Below, in pieces: positions 50,728 to 59,008 of a stretch of DNA of 64,000 nt. This DNA comes from [Streptosporangium] indianense. Its GTDB lineage: Bacteria > Actinomycetota > Actinomycetes > Streptomycetales > Streptomycetaceae. Where the stretch lies: the NCBI RefSeq assembly GCF_021474405.1, contig NZ_JAKEIO010000013.1, positions 25,354-89,353 of the forward strand, written 5' to 3'. A program made the position numbers and the translations under genes. How positions within the stretch are numbered: position 1 is the first letter of the stretch; each line of letters begins with the position of its first letter. The notes under the pieces were generated by a model, which worked only from the letters and a program-made list of their open reading frames with translations, ran no database searches and was not told the origin of the DNA.

Positions 50728-53700
50728 TCACGAAGTCTTTGCCTCGGCCCACTCTCCAGCGGCTTCGCCTATGACCACACATGTAGTCGCTGCAGCCGCA
50801 GATGCTCCGGCCGTCTGCGGGGCTGCGATGGCGACTCCGGTTCCGCAGGTGGCACTTGCAGCACCTCCGGCAAAGATTCCCATGCCCTTCGAGAAGGCCT
50901 TCCGGTACTCTCCGTCTCCTATAGCTTGCATCATTTCCATTCCGTCTTGGACGTCATTGACGCGGCCGTACCACTTGCCGACCTCGTCCAAGCTGAGCAA
51001 CCCGCTCGGGTCGGTTCTGTTGATGGGGTCGCCACCGGCATACACGTAGAGATTCATCTCCTGGCCGGACGGGTCCGGCTGGGTGAAGCGGCCGAGGGTG
51101 GGGTCGTAGTAGCGGTGGCCCATCTTGTACAGGCCCGTGGGGTCGAGGTACGTGCCCGCGTAGCGGTGGGGCTGGGGGACTGCCTCGGTGGTGGTGCCGC
51201 GGGGCAGGCCGGTGGGGCCGTAGGCGTAGGTGTGGGTGCGCTTGCCGGTGTCGTCGGCGAGGCCGAGGACGTTGCCCGTGGCGTCGGTGAGGTAGTAGTA
51301 GGACTTCCCCCCAGTCGTCATGGAGTTCAAGGTGCCCGCCGGTTCGCGGATGAATCCGGTGTCGACGCCGTTGGTCGTGGTGGACGACAGGCCGAGTGCC
51401 GTGTGGTGGAACCAGGTCGAACCAAGCTTGGTGCGCTCGGAGTTGTCCGTGCCCGCGTGGACCAGGTCGTAGCTCTTGCCGCCTGCGGTGATGGCGGAGA
51501 GCTGGCTGTGGTCCGTCCAGGTTTCGTTCGTGCGGGCGGTGGTGCTCGCGCCCGCCGTCTCGTTGCCGAGCTTGTCGTAGGACCAGCCGGTGGTGGAGCC
51601 GTTCTTGCCGGTCAGCTCGGAGGCGTCGTCGTAGGTGTAGGTGGTGCCGCCGGGGCAGGCGTTCTTGCTGCCGTCCTGGCTGGTGAGGTTGCCGGCCTTG
51701 TCCCAGCAGTAGAGCCACGACGCCTTGCGGGCACCCGCGGAGTCGGCTTCCTGGGCGTAACGCAGGCGGTCCTGGGAGTCGTAGTCGTAGGTGGTCTTGT
51801 ACTTGGTGAGGTTGTCGGTGCGGGTGCGGATCTTCGTCGTGTCCTTGCCCGCGGAGTTCTTGTAGCCGTAGGTCAGGTCGATCAGCGTGGTCGTGCCCGA
51901 GGTGGTCCTGACGGCCTCGGGGCGGCCGTTGTCGTCGATCGTCACCGACTGCGTCGTACCACCGGGGTAGACGGTCTTGGTGCGCTTGTCGTTGTTGTTG
52001 TAGTCGAAGTCGGTCTTCTTGCCGTCCGGGGCGATCAGGTAGTCCAGGCGGCCGGCCTTGTCCCAGGTGTAGTCGGTCTTGCCGGTCGGGTCGACGGAGT
52101 AGTCGACCTCGCCGCCAGGGGTGTAGGCCAGCGCCGTCTGGACGCCGTTCTGCAGGGTGCGGACGCTTTCGCGGTTGAGTTTGTCGTAGGTCCAGCCCGT
52201 GCTGCCGGAGGCGTCCGTGCGGGTCCTGACGTTGCCGTCGCCGTCGTAGGAGTAGGTGACCGTGGCGTTGGTGGAGGACACCTTCGTCACGCGGTCGCGG
52301 TTGTCGTAGACGTAGACGGTCTTGATGCCGCGTCCGTCGGTGACGGTCTCCACCCGGCCGAGCGTGTCGTACGTGTAGTCCGTCTTGCCCAGCGGCGCCG
52401 GCGGGGTCACGGTCTTGAGGTTGCCCTTGGTGTCGTACGCGAACGAGGTGACCTTGCCGTTGCCGTCCTTGGCGGTGCAGCGCTGGCCCTCGAAGCCGCC
52501 GCAGGTCGGGGTGTCCTTGTTGTACGTGTACTCGCGGGTGCCGCCGGCGGTGCCCGAGGTGGTCACCGACATGGTGTTGCCGTTGGTGTCGTACTTGAAG
52601 GTGTCCTTGCGGCCGTCCGCGGTGGTGAAGTCGTTGGGCAGATCGGTCCCGGCGACCGTCTGATACGCCGTCACGGACGCCGTCGCCCCGAGCGGGAGCT
52701 TCTGGGAGACGGCGTTGTTGCGGCCGTCCCAGCCGTAGGTGGTGGTGTTGCCGCCGGTGCCGTCCGCGCCCGTGCCCATCGCGTCGATCGCGGTCTGCAC
52801 CAGGTGGTTGGTGTACTTGGCGTGGCGGGAGTGGCTCAGCGGGTCGGTGACCTTGGTGACCTCGCCGTCCGCGTTGTGGGCGTACCGCGTCTCGTCGCCG
52901 TCGGGGTCGGTGACCGTCGTGGTTCCCGCGTCGGCCGGGGTGGCGGCCGTGTAGTCGTAGCGCCAGGTCGGACCCGTGTGGCCGCCGCCGGAGGACTCGG
53001 TGGCGCGCTGCATGGACGTGACGCGGTTGTGGTCGTCGTAGGTGAACAGGGTGACGGTGCCTTCGGGGGTGGTCACCTTGGTCAGGCGGCGCGAGGAGTC
53101 GTACGCGTAAGCCGTGGTCTTGCCGTCGGTGTCGGTGACCTTGGCCAGGTTGCCCGTCGGGTCCAGGTCGAACACGGCCGTGCGGCCCGTGTGGTCCTTG
53201 GCCTGCCACTGACTGGCGTTCGTCTTCACCAGGTCGATCCAGCGGCCCGAGCGGGTCTCGGTGAGTTTGAAGCCCTTGTGCTCGCCGCCCTCGTCGTGCT
53301 GGTCGACGGTGATCGTGCCGTCGTTCTTGTCCGTGACCTTCGTCAGCGTGCCGTGCTCGTCGAAGGTGTCCTTCGTGCCCGACTTGCGGTCGGTCAGGGT
53401 GTAGGTGCCGTCCGCGTTCTTCCTCAGGTCCTTGGAGTAGCCGGTCGGCGTCGTGTAGCCGCCGGTGGACGTCTCCCTGAACCGCAGGGCGTCGCCGGTG
53501 GCGTCGAAGACGACCACCTCACCGTCGCCGGCCTGGAGGTAGCGCTCGTAGGCCTGCCACCAGCGCTGCGACACCTTCCCCCACGGCGCCTCAAGGGAGT
53601 TGTACGTCCGGGTCAGCCGCAGCTTCTGGCCCACACCGGCGATGTCGAAGTCCGTCGCGGCGAGCATCAGGTTGCCGTCGGAGACGTTCACCCGCGCCAC

Positions 53701-54105
53701 GAGTGCGTCGTTCAAGCGTGTGTCGATGATCCGGTGCCAGGGCACCTCGCCCTGGCCCTCGGGAACGAACGGTATGGCCCCGGCAGCGGGCGCCGCACGC
53801 CGGGCGCCGGCCTTGCCGCCCGTACGGGCCTGCTGTGCCGCCCGCCAAGCGGCGACCTCGGCCGACGGCTCGGCCTCCGCCCGCGATTCCGGTGCCTTGA
53901 TCGATCCGGCCGGAGTCGCGGGAGCCTCCACCTTCGTCGGCCGGGTCCACGGACTCTCCGGCTCCGGTAACTCCGGCTTCGGCGTCGCCGCCAGCCCCGG
54001 TGCAGCCGAGACCACCAGAGCGGCGGTCGTGATCGCGGACAGGAGAACGGTTCTGCGTGTTCTTCGGGCACGCCACAGTGACGTGCTCTGCGCACGTGAA
54101 TGCAT
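50728..54105 (-). CDS. Secreted RHS-repeat protein (polymorphic-toxin-like), 1125 aa
   Basis: Twin-basic N-terminus followed by a signal peptide (TVLLSAITTAALVVSAAPGLA). After a Pro/Glu-rich spacer, the fold starts near residue 115 (RVNVSDGNLMLAATDFDIAG, typical of DUF6531/RHS starts). About 20 YD repeats follow (YDSRRLTKVTTPEGTV, YNNNDKRTKTVYPGG). The RHS core ends with RYYDPTLGRFTQPDPSG, YAGGDPINRTDPSG (Gly1035). The 90-residue tip beyond it is Gly/Ala-rich and hydrophobic with no known toxin motif. No type VI PAAR/VgrG or TcB part is visible. Confidence 0.9.
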   Translation of the reverse strand: MHSRAQSTSLWRARRTRRTVLLSAITTAALVVSAAPGLAATPKPELPEPESPWTRPTKVEAPATPAGSIKAPESRAEAEPSAEVAAWRAAQQARTGGKAGARRAAPAAGAIPFVPEGQGEVPWHRIIDTRLNDALVARVNVSDGNLMLAATDFDIAGVGQKLRLTRTYNSLEAPWGKVSQRWWQAYERYLQAGDGEVVVFDATGDALRFRETSTGGYTTPTGYSKDLRKNADGTYTLTDRKSGTKDTFDEHGTLTKVTDKNDGTITVDQHDEGGEHKGFKLTETRSGRWIDLVKTNASQWQAKDHTGRTAVFDLDPTGNLAKVTDTDGKTTAYAYDSSRRLTKVTTPEGTVTLFTYDDHNRVTSMQRATESSGGGHTGPTWRYDYTAATPADAGTTTVTDPDGDETRYAHNADGEVTKVTDPLSHSRHAKYTNHLVQTAIDAMGTGADGTGGNTTTYGWDGRNNAVSQKLPLGATASVTAYQTVAGTDLPNDFTTADGRKDTFKYDTNGNTMSVTTSGTAGGTREYTYNKDTPTCGGFEGQRCTAKDGNGKVTSFAYDTKGNLKTVTPPAPLGKTDYTYDTLGRVETVTDGRGIKTVYVYDNRDRVTKVSSTNATVTYSYDGDGNVRTRTDASGSTGWTYDKLNRESVRTLQNGVQTALAYTPGGEVDYSVDPTGKTDYTWDKAGRLDYLIAPDGKKTDFDYNNNDKRTKTVYPGGTTQSVTIDDNGRPEAVRTTSGTTTLIDLTYGYKNSAGKDTTKIRTRTDNLTKYKTTYDYDSQDRLRYAQEADSAGARKASWLYCWDKAGNLTSQDGSKNACPGGTTYTYDDASELTGKNGSTTGWSYDKLGNETAGASTTARTNETWTDHSQLSAITAGGKSYDLVHAGTDNSERTKLGSTWFHHTALGLSSTTTNGVDTGFIREPAGTLNSMTTGGKSYYYLTDATGNVLGLADDTGKRTHTYAYGPTGLPRGTTTEAVPQPHRYAGTYLDPTGLYKMGHRYYDPTLGRFTQPDPSGQEMNLYVYAGGDPINRTDPSGLLSLDEVGKWYGRVNDVQDGMEMMQAIGDGEYRKAFSKGMGIFAGGAASATCGTGVAIAAPQTAGASAAAATTCVVIGEAAGEWAEAKTS

Positions 54106-54143
54106 CAGCTTCCCCCACGGAAGTCAGACAGACAGTCAGAACC

Positions 54144-54162
54144 GGTGACACATGTGGTCACC
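54144..54162. promoter_or_regulatory. Inverted repeat in the RHS gene 5' region
   Basis: GGTGAC-ACATGTG-GTCACC, a perfect 6-7-6 inverted repeat centred 48 bp upstream of the RHS start codon. It could be a repressor site or a leader hairpin controlling this large gene. Confidence 0.5.
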
Positions 54163-54552
54163 TGGGCCACGCAAGTTTTCATAGGAAGCGCACAAATCGA
54201 CGCGGCGTGCCCTCGAACACGTGTTGCATGCGGGCTGGAATGAGTCCCGCCGCTTCTCTCGTCCGGCCGGGCTCATACCGCCGCAACTGCCGCGCGATGG
54301 GGGCGGAATGCTCGGTTCTGTCCTCACTTGCGGTGAGCACGTTGACCGAAATCCGACGAGTCTCCCCGTAGATGTGATCCGCGGTCGGTTATGAGCCACA
54401 TCCGTACGTGTGTCCGAGCTGTCTTGTGCGCCCTGGTGTCTCGCGGTAACTGCCGTGCCTCGCGGCGGGGCGGGTGGTGGCGCGGATGGCCAGGACCCTG
54501 GTCGCCCCCGTCCGGCTGACGGCCGACGGCGCCGTGGGACTACGCGCCGGAT
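54163..54552. other. Intergenic region upstream of the RHS gene
   Basis: 390 bp with no supported gene on either strand. It presumably includes the RHS promoter, but no clear consensus is visible. Its AT content is slightly higher than in neighbouring genes near 54165-54225. Confidence 0.4.
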
Positions 54553-54858
54553 GTGACGAGCCCGTTGGCGGCCCGGCCGGCCGAACTGCTCGCGCCCGCT
54601 AGGATCCTGTCCCACCTGGCGCACGTCACGGCCGTCTCGGTGACCTCCGTCCGGGCGGGTGTCCGGCCGCTGCGCACCTTTCCGCTCAGCGCCTGGGCTC
54701 CTGATGAGAGCCTGACGTGCGGTTTCACCTTCGACCCGGAGACAGGCGTCCTCGTGCGGGCCGAGGCGACGCCTGAGGCGACGCCTGACGCGGAGGCCGA
54801 CGGCCGCGTGATCTTCCGTCACGTCGTCACCGCCCGCGGCGCGCGGCGCTCCGGTTGA
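54553..54858 (+). CDS. Doubtful ORF, 101 aa
   Basis: MTSPLAARPAELLAPARILSH begins an open frame that contains ESLTCGFTFDPETGVLV and ends ARGARRSG. The middle looks protein-like, but there is no RBS before the ATG, no recognisable domain, and neighbouring frames are also open. It could be a fragment of a decayed gene. Treat as low confidence. Confidence 0.3.
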   Translation: MTSPLAARPAELLAPARILSHLAHVTAVSVTSVRAGVRPLRTFPLSAWAPDESLTCGFTFDPETGVLVRAEATPEATPDAEADGRVIFRHVVTARGARRSG

Positions 54859-55010
54859 TCCGACGTGACCTGCCGTCCCCGGCCGCGCGTAGTCCCAGCC
54901 GTACGCGGCCGCGGTGGGCCGACGGCCGAAGGCGGCAGCCGGGCGGCCGACAGCCGTGGGCGGCCGACGCCCGGGGTGACCGGGTGATCGCGGCGCGTTT
55001 CACGACAGGC

Positions 55011-55048
55011 GTGAGGGCCACCGGGTACGGGTACCCGATGGCCCTCAC
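55011..55048. other. Long inverted repeat (17-bp arms, 4-nt loop) in a gene-free stretch
   Basis: GTGAGGGCCACCGGGTA (55011-55027) pairs with TACCCGATGGCCCTCAC (55032-55048) with one mismatch. No T-tract follows on either strand. It stands alone in a 285-bp stretch with no gene, between the doubtful ORF and the next minus-strand gene. It may terminate the latter. Confidence 0.65.
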
Positions 55049-55143
55049 AAGGGGTTGGTGGCGCCCGGTCCGCGCGTCGCTGCGGGTGCGCGCGGACCGG
55101 GGCCGTATGGGGGAGCCCGGGGGCTCGGAGGAGCCCGGGGGGC

Positions 55144-55563
55144 TCAGCGGGACGCGAGCTCGCGCGGCTCCAGAGCCGCCGTGTGGGCGTCCATCCGCTC
55201 GGCGGCCAGGATCGCGGCCGCCGTGTCGGCGCGGGAGGCGGCGACGACCAGCGCGCGGCCCGCGAGGGTGTGCGCCCGCCGGTGCAGGGCCGCGGCACCG
55301 GCCTCGCGACGGCCGCTCATCGGCGCACGAACCGGGGTGCGTCCCCCGCGCAGCCGGGCCACCTGCTCCGCGAGCCGCTCCGCCGCCGTGTCCAGGTCGG
55401 CCGAGGCCTGTGCCGCGCGCAGCTCGTCCGTGACGGCGAGCAGGGCGGCGAGGTGGCCCGCGAGCTGGATGTCCAGCTCCTCCTCACGGGAACGGTGCGG
55501 GAAGTCGGGGTTGGGGCCGTCCACCGCGCTGTGGACCGACTTGGTGCGGATCGGTTCGTACAT
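55144..55563 (-). CDS. Conserved-looking helical hypothetical protein, 139 aa
   Basis: It starts at ATG 55561-55563 (MYEPIRTKSVHSAVDG) behind a strong AGGAGG. The rest is almost entirely helical with heptad-like Leu/Ala spacing (LAGHLAALLAVTDELRAAQ, AERLAEQVARLR), suggesting a coiled coil. No membrane segment or known domain. A palindromic operator-like site lies about 40 bp upstream, so it may be regulated. The function is unknown. Confidence 0.7.
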   Translation of the reverse strand: MYEPIRTKSVHSAVDGPNPDFPHRSREEELDIQLAGHLAALLAVTDELRAAQASADLDTAAERLAEQVARLRGGRTPVRAPMSGRREAGAAALHRRAHTLAGRALVVAASRADTAAAILAAERMDAHTAALEPRELASR

Positions 55564-55602
55564 GGGAGGGCCTCCTGAATTCTTACAGGAAGCCATCCTA
55601 GC

Positions 55603-55617
55603 TTAGATTTCGTCTAA
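55603..55617. promoter_or_regulatory. Operator-like palindrome TTAGA-N5-TCTAA
   Basis: A perfect 5-5-5 inverted repeat, extending partly to CTTAGA...TCTAAAG, AT-rich in a very GC-rich context. It lies 40-54 bp upstream of the start codon of the helical hypothetical gene, where its promoter should be. The binding regulator is unknown. Confidence 0.5.
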
Positions 55618-55638
55618 AGTTGATTCGTTCACAAAACA

Positions 55639-55673
55639 GGACTGCCTGCACACAAAGCGTGAGCAGGCAGTCC
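55639..55673 (-). terminator. Rho-independent terminator of the aminotransferase gene
   Basis: An 11-bp perfect stem (GGACTGCCTGC, 55639-55649, with 55663-55673) and a 13-nt loop; on the minus strand it is followed by TGTTTTGTG. It lies 19 bp after the aminotransferase stop. Confidence 0.85.
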
Positions 55674-55691
55674 GGGGCGTTCGCCGCGCGG

Positions 55692-56903
55692 TCAGGGCTG
55701 GCTGTAGCCGTCCAGGAAGTGGCCGATCCGCCCCATCGCGTCGGTGAGGTCACCGACCGTCGGCAGGGTCACCACCCTGAAGTGATCCGGCTCCGGCCAG
55801 TTGAAGCCCGTGCCCTGGACGACCATGATCTTCTCGCGCCGGAGCAGGTCCAGGACCATCCGGCGATCGTCCTTGATCTTGAAGACCTTCGGATCCAGAC
55901 GCGGGAAGAGATACAGCGCACCCTTCGGCTTCACGCAGGTCACGCCGGGGATCTGGGTCAGCAGCTCGTACGCCGTGTCCCGCTGCTCGCGCAGCCGCCC
56001 GCCCGGCAGCACCAGGTCGTTGATCGTCTGCCGCCCGCTGAGCGCCGCGACGACTCCGTGCTGCCCCGGCATGTTCGCGCACAGGCGCATGTTCGCCAGT
56101 ATCGTCAGGCCCTCGATGTAGGAGTCGGCGTGGGCGCGCGGCCCGGAGATCGACATCCAGCCGACCCGGTAGCCGGCGACCCGGTAGGCCTTCGACATGC
56201 CGTTGAAGGTCAGGGTGAGCAGGTCCGGGGCGACGGAGGCGGTCGGGGTGTGCGTGGCGCCGTCGTAGAGGATCTTGTCGTAGATCTCGTCGGAGCAGAC
56301 GAGCAGGTTGTGCCGGCGGGCGATGTCGGTCAGGCCCTTGACCATCGCCTCGTCGTAGACGGCCCCGGTCGGGTTGTTGGGGTTGATGATCACGAGCGCC
56401 TTGGTGCGGTCGGTGACCTTGCGCTCGATGTCGGCGAGGTCCGGCATCCAGTCGGCCTGCTCGTCGCAGCGGTAGTGCACGGCGGTGCCGCCGGACAGGG
56501 AGACGGCGGCGGTCCACAGCGGGTAGTCGGGCGCGGGCACGAGGACCTCGTCGCCGTCGTCCAGCAGGCCCTGCATCGCCATCACGATCAGCTCGGAGAC
56601 GCCGTTGCCGATGAAGACGTGCTCGACGTCGGTCTCGATGCCGAGGGTCTGGTTGTGCATGACGACCGCCCGGCGCGCGGCCAGCAGGCCTTTGGCGTCT
56701 CCGTAGCCGTGCGCCGACGACACGTTCCGGAGGATGTCCTCAAGGATCTCAGGCGGGCACTCGAAGCCGAACGCGGCCGGGTTGCCGGTGTTCAGCTTGA
56801 GGATCCGATGACCGGCAGCTTCCAGTCGCATCGCCTCCTCGAGCACCGGGCCCCGGATCTCGTAACAGACGTTGGCGAGCTTGGTCGACTGGATCACCTG
56901 CAT
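55692..56903 (-). CDS. PLP-dependent aminotransferase (class I/II, alanine aminotransferase-like)
   Basis: 403 aa, fold-type I. PLP lysine Lys238 in NGMSKAYRVAG, with NPNNPTGAVYD and SDEIYDKILYDG. The closest group known to me is the AlaA/AlaT-like pyruvate transaminases (LNTGNPAAFGFECPPEI, VQGTGFNWPEPDHFRVVTLP). The start at ATG 56903 (MQVIQSTKLANVCYEIRGP) matches the family; the frame extends 32 codons further upstream without similarity. It transfers amino groups, probably glutamate to pyruvate; exact substrates need testing. Confidence 0.92.
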   Translation of the reverse strand: MQVIQSTKLANVCYEIRGPVLEEAMRLEAAGHRILKLNTGNPAAFGFECPPEILEDILRNVSSAHGYGDAKGLLAARRAVVMHNQTLGIETDVEHVFIGNGVSELIVMAMQGLLDDGDEVLVPAPDYPLWTAAVSLSGGTAVHYRCDEQADWMPDLADIERKVTDRTKALVIINPNNPTGAVYDEAMVKGLTDIARRHNLLVCSDEIYDKILYDGATHTPTASVAPDLLTLTFNGMSKAYRVAGYRVGWMSISGPRAHADSYIEGLTILANMRLCANMPGQHGVVAALSGRQTINDLVLPGGRLREQRDTAYELLTQIPGVTCVKPKGALYLFPRLDPKVFKIKDDRRMVLDLLRREKIMVVQGTGFNWPEPDHFRVVTLPTVGDLTDAMGRIGHFLDGYSQP

Positions 56904-57029
56904 ATCTGGGAGCTTACGGCCCGGTAATGCCTCCCGGGTCGTGTTTTCCGCCACGTGAGACGCGACGATTCGGGGCGATATCGCCATGCGCTGTCCCACC
57001 AGCCCCTTGGGTCTCTAGAATTCGCCGCC

Positions 57030-57902
57030 ATGTCCAAGCCATTCGATTACGCCGACGGAGCGACGGGCGGCGACCCCCAGGGTCCGCCGAACGTGTACCT
57101 GCCGCAGGGGGTCGCCCCTCCGGTGTACGACGCCTACGCGGACCCGGCGGCGGCGCACGGATGGCAGGACGCCTACGACCCGGCGGGCCCGGCGTCCACC
57201 GGAGGCGGTGCCGACCGCGCCGCCCAGAGCAGCCCGGGGCATCCCGGCGCCACCAGGGGCACCGAAAGCCCCGGCGGCACCTCGGACACCGAAAGCACCG
57301 GCAGCCCCTCGCATCCCGGTCGCCCGGGCGGCCTGGGGGAGACCCGTGAGATGCCGGTGGTGCCGGGGTTGGTGCCGGAGTTGGGGCCGGGGCCGGTGTC
57401 TGCGCCGGGTGGCCGGGCCGGGGGCGGGCGCCGGGCCCGGCGCAAGCCCCCCGTGTCGCGGTCGCGCCGCCTGGCGGTGGCCGCCGGTGCCGTGGGTGCC
57501 GTGTCCGCGGCGGTGCTCATCGCCGGGTTCTCCTTCTCCGGCGGGCCCTCCGGCGGTACGCGGGGCGGCGAGAGCGGCCGTACGGATCCGGCCACGGGGG
57601 ACTCCCCGACGGCATCGACCGCGGACAGCGGTCCGGCGGCGAGCCCCGACGCCCCACTCGCGGGCCACCCGGGGACCTCTGACGGCCCGTCCGGCGCCGC
57701 GTCCCCGAGTCAGGCCTCCGCGGAGAGCCGGGCCCCGTCCGCGTCGCCGTCCGCCACGGACGGCACACGTCCCCCGGTCGACGACCCGACGACCACCGCC
57801 CCCGCCGACTCCGGCCCCACCGCCACCGCCACGACCTCGGACCCCGGCAGGTGGGACGGGAAGCCCGGGCACGGTCCCGGCGGCACCAAGGGCCCCAAGT
57901 GA
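57030..57902 (+). CDS. Low-complexity membrane-anchored protein, 290 aa
   Basis: A Pro/Gly/Ala-rich N-terminal cytoplasmic half (~160 residues, VYLPQGVAPPVYDAYADPAA) ends in a basic stretch (RRARRKPPVSRSRR). One transmembrane helix (LAVAAGAVGAVSAAVLIAGF) follows, and then a Ser/Thr/Pro/Asp-rich extracellular tail. This layout is common in Streptomyces for anti-sigma-like or cell-wall-associated proteins, but no domain is recognisable. A hairpin follows at 58016-58040. Confidence 0.7.
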   Translation: MSKPFDYADGATGGDPQGPPNVYLPQGVAPPVYDAYADPAAAHGWQDAYDPAGPASTGGGADRAAQSSPGHPGATRGTESPGGTSDTESTGSPSHPGRPGGLGETREMPVVPGLVPELGPGPVSAPGGRAGGGRRARRKPPVSRSRRLAVAAGAVGAVSAAVLIAGFSFSGGPSGGTRGGESGRTDPATGDSPTASTADSGPAASPDAPLAGHPGTSDGPSGAASPSQASAESRAPSASPSATDGTRPPVDDPTTTAPADSGPTATATTSDPGRWDGKPGHGPGGTKGPK

Positions 57903-58015
57903 GCGACCGGTAAGGGCGGTTGAGTAGGGTCGTTCCGGACCCCGAAGTTCCGGTTGTGGAACAGGTTCTTGTGTCACCCCCTTGCGACGATCACAATGTG
58001 CATGACAATCGTGCA

Positions 58016-58040
58016 GGCGGCCGGAGGATTTCCGGCCGCC
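58016..58040. terminator. Hairpin between the anchored protein and the protease genes
   Basis: A 10-bp perfect GC stem (58016-58025 with 58031-58040) and a 5-nt loop, 24 bp upstream of the protease start. It may terminate the previous transcript or act as a leader hairpin for the protease mRNA. Confidence 0.6.
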
Positions 58041-58063
58041 TCCGTCGCAAGAGGGGACCCCCC

Positions 58064-58990
58064 ATGAGAAAACCTCTCGCCGCCGCGATCTGCGCCCTGG
58101 CGATAGCCGGGGCCGGCGCGGCTCCCGCGACCGCTGCCGAGGCCGCCCCCACGGGCGTCGGCAAGGTCGCGGACACGGGCCAGGTCACGTCCGCCGTGTC
58201 GGGCGTGGTCGGTTCCGTGGAGCAGACGCTGTCCGGGCTCCGCGGCCCCCAGGCCAAGGCCGTGAACTTCGCCGGCACCGTCGCGCTCAGCAACTGCTCC
58301 GGCTCCGTCGTCCGCATGCCGGACTCCGAGGCCGACGACCCGGCGCTCGTGATGACCAACGGACACTGCCTGGAGTCCGGCTTCCCCGGCCCCGGCCAGG
58401 TCCTCGTCGACAAGGCGTCCAGCCGCACCTTCGGCCTCCTCAACGCCTCCGGCACGCGCGTCGCCACCCTGCGCGCCGCCAAGCTGGCCTACGGCACGAT
58501 GACCGACACGGACGTCGCGCTGTACCAGCTCACCACCACGTACGCGCAGATCAAGAGCTCGTACAACATCAACGCGCTGACGCTGAACGACAGTCACCCG
58601 GTGGCCGGCACCGCCATCAGCATCCCCTCCGGCTACTGGAAGCGGATCTACAGCTGTTCCATCGACGGGTTCGCGTACCGCCTGAAGGAGGGCGACTGGA
58701 CCTGGAAGGACTCGGTCCGCTACACCTCCGCCTGCAACACCATCGGCGGCACGTCCGGCTCGCCCGTCGTCGACCAGGCCACCAACAAGGTCGTCGCCAT
58801 CAACAACACCGGCAACGAGGACGGTGAGCGCTGCACGGTGAACAACCCGTGCGAGGTCGACGCGAACGGCACCGTGACCGTCCGCAAGGGCATCAACTAC
58901 GCCCAGGAGACCTACGGGATCCCGGCCTGCTTCGGGATCGACAACAAGCTCGACCTGAGCGCGAGCGGCTGCACCCTGCCCAAGCCGTAG
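58064..58990 (+). CDS. Secreted trypsin-like serine protease (S1 family)
   Basis: 308 aa with a signal peptide (KPLAAAICALAIAGAGAAPATAAEA). The catalytic triad appears as His in MTNGHCLESG, Asp in TMTDTDVALYQL and Ser in GGTSGSPVVD. The CSGSVVR segment and paired cysteines (ACNT, RCTVNNPC, ACFG) suggest disulfides as in Streptomyces S1 proteases. Start at ATG 58064 with GAGGGG upstream. It has no obvious substrate clue. Confidence 0.9.
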   Translation: MRKPLAAAICALAIAGAGAAPATAAEAAPTGVGKVADTGQVTSAVSGVVGSVEQTLSGLRGPQAKAVNFAGTVALSNCSGSVVRMPDSEADDPALVMTNGHCLESGFPGPGQVLVDKASSRTFGLLNASGTRVATLRAAKLAYGTMTDTDVALYQLTTTYAQIKSSYNINALTLNDSHPVAGTAISIPSGYWKRIYSCSIDGFAYRLKEGDWTWKDSVRYTSACNTIGGTSGSPVVDQATNKVVAINNTGNEDGERCTVNNPCEVDANGTVTVRKGINYAQETYGIPACFGIDNKLDLSASGCTLPKP

Positions 58991-59008
58991 GGCAGGCCGG
59001 CCGGGCGG

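Noticed and set aside
50926..53970. 1014-codon plus-strand ORF opposite the RHS gene
   Set aside because: Val/Gly/Arg-rich antisense shadow produced by the regular codon pattern of the RHS repeats; no recognisable domain.
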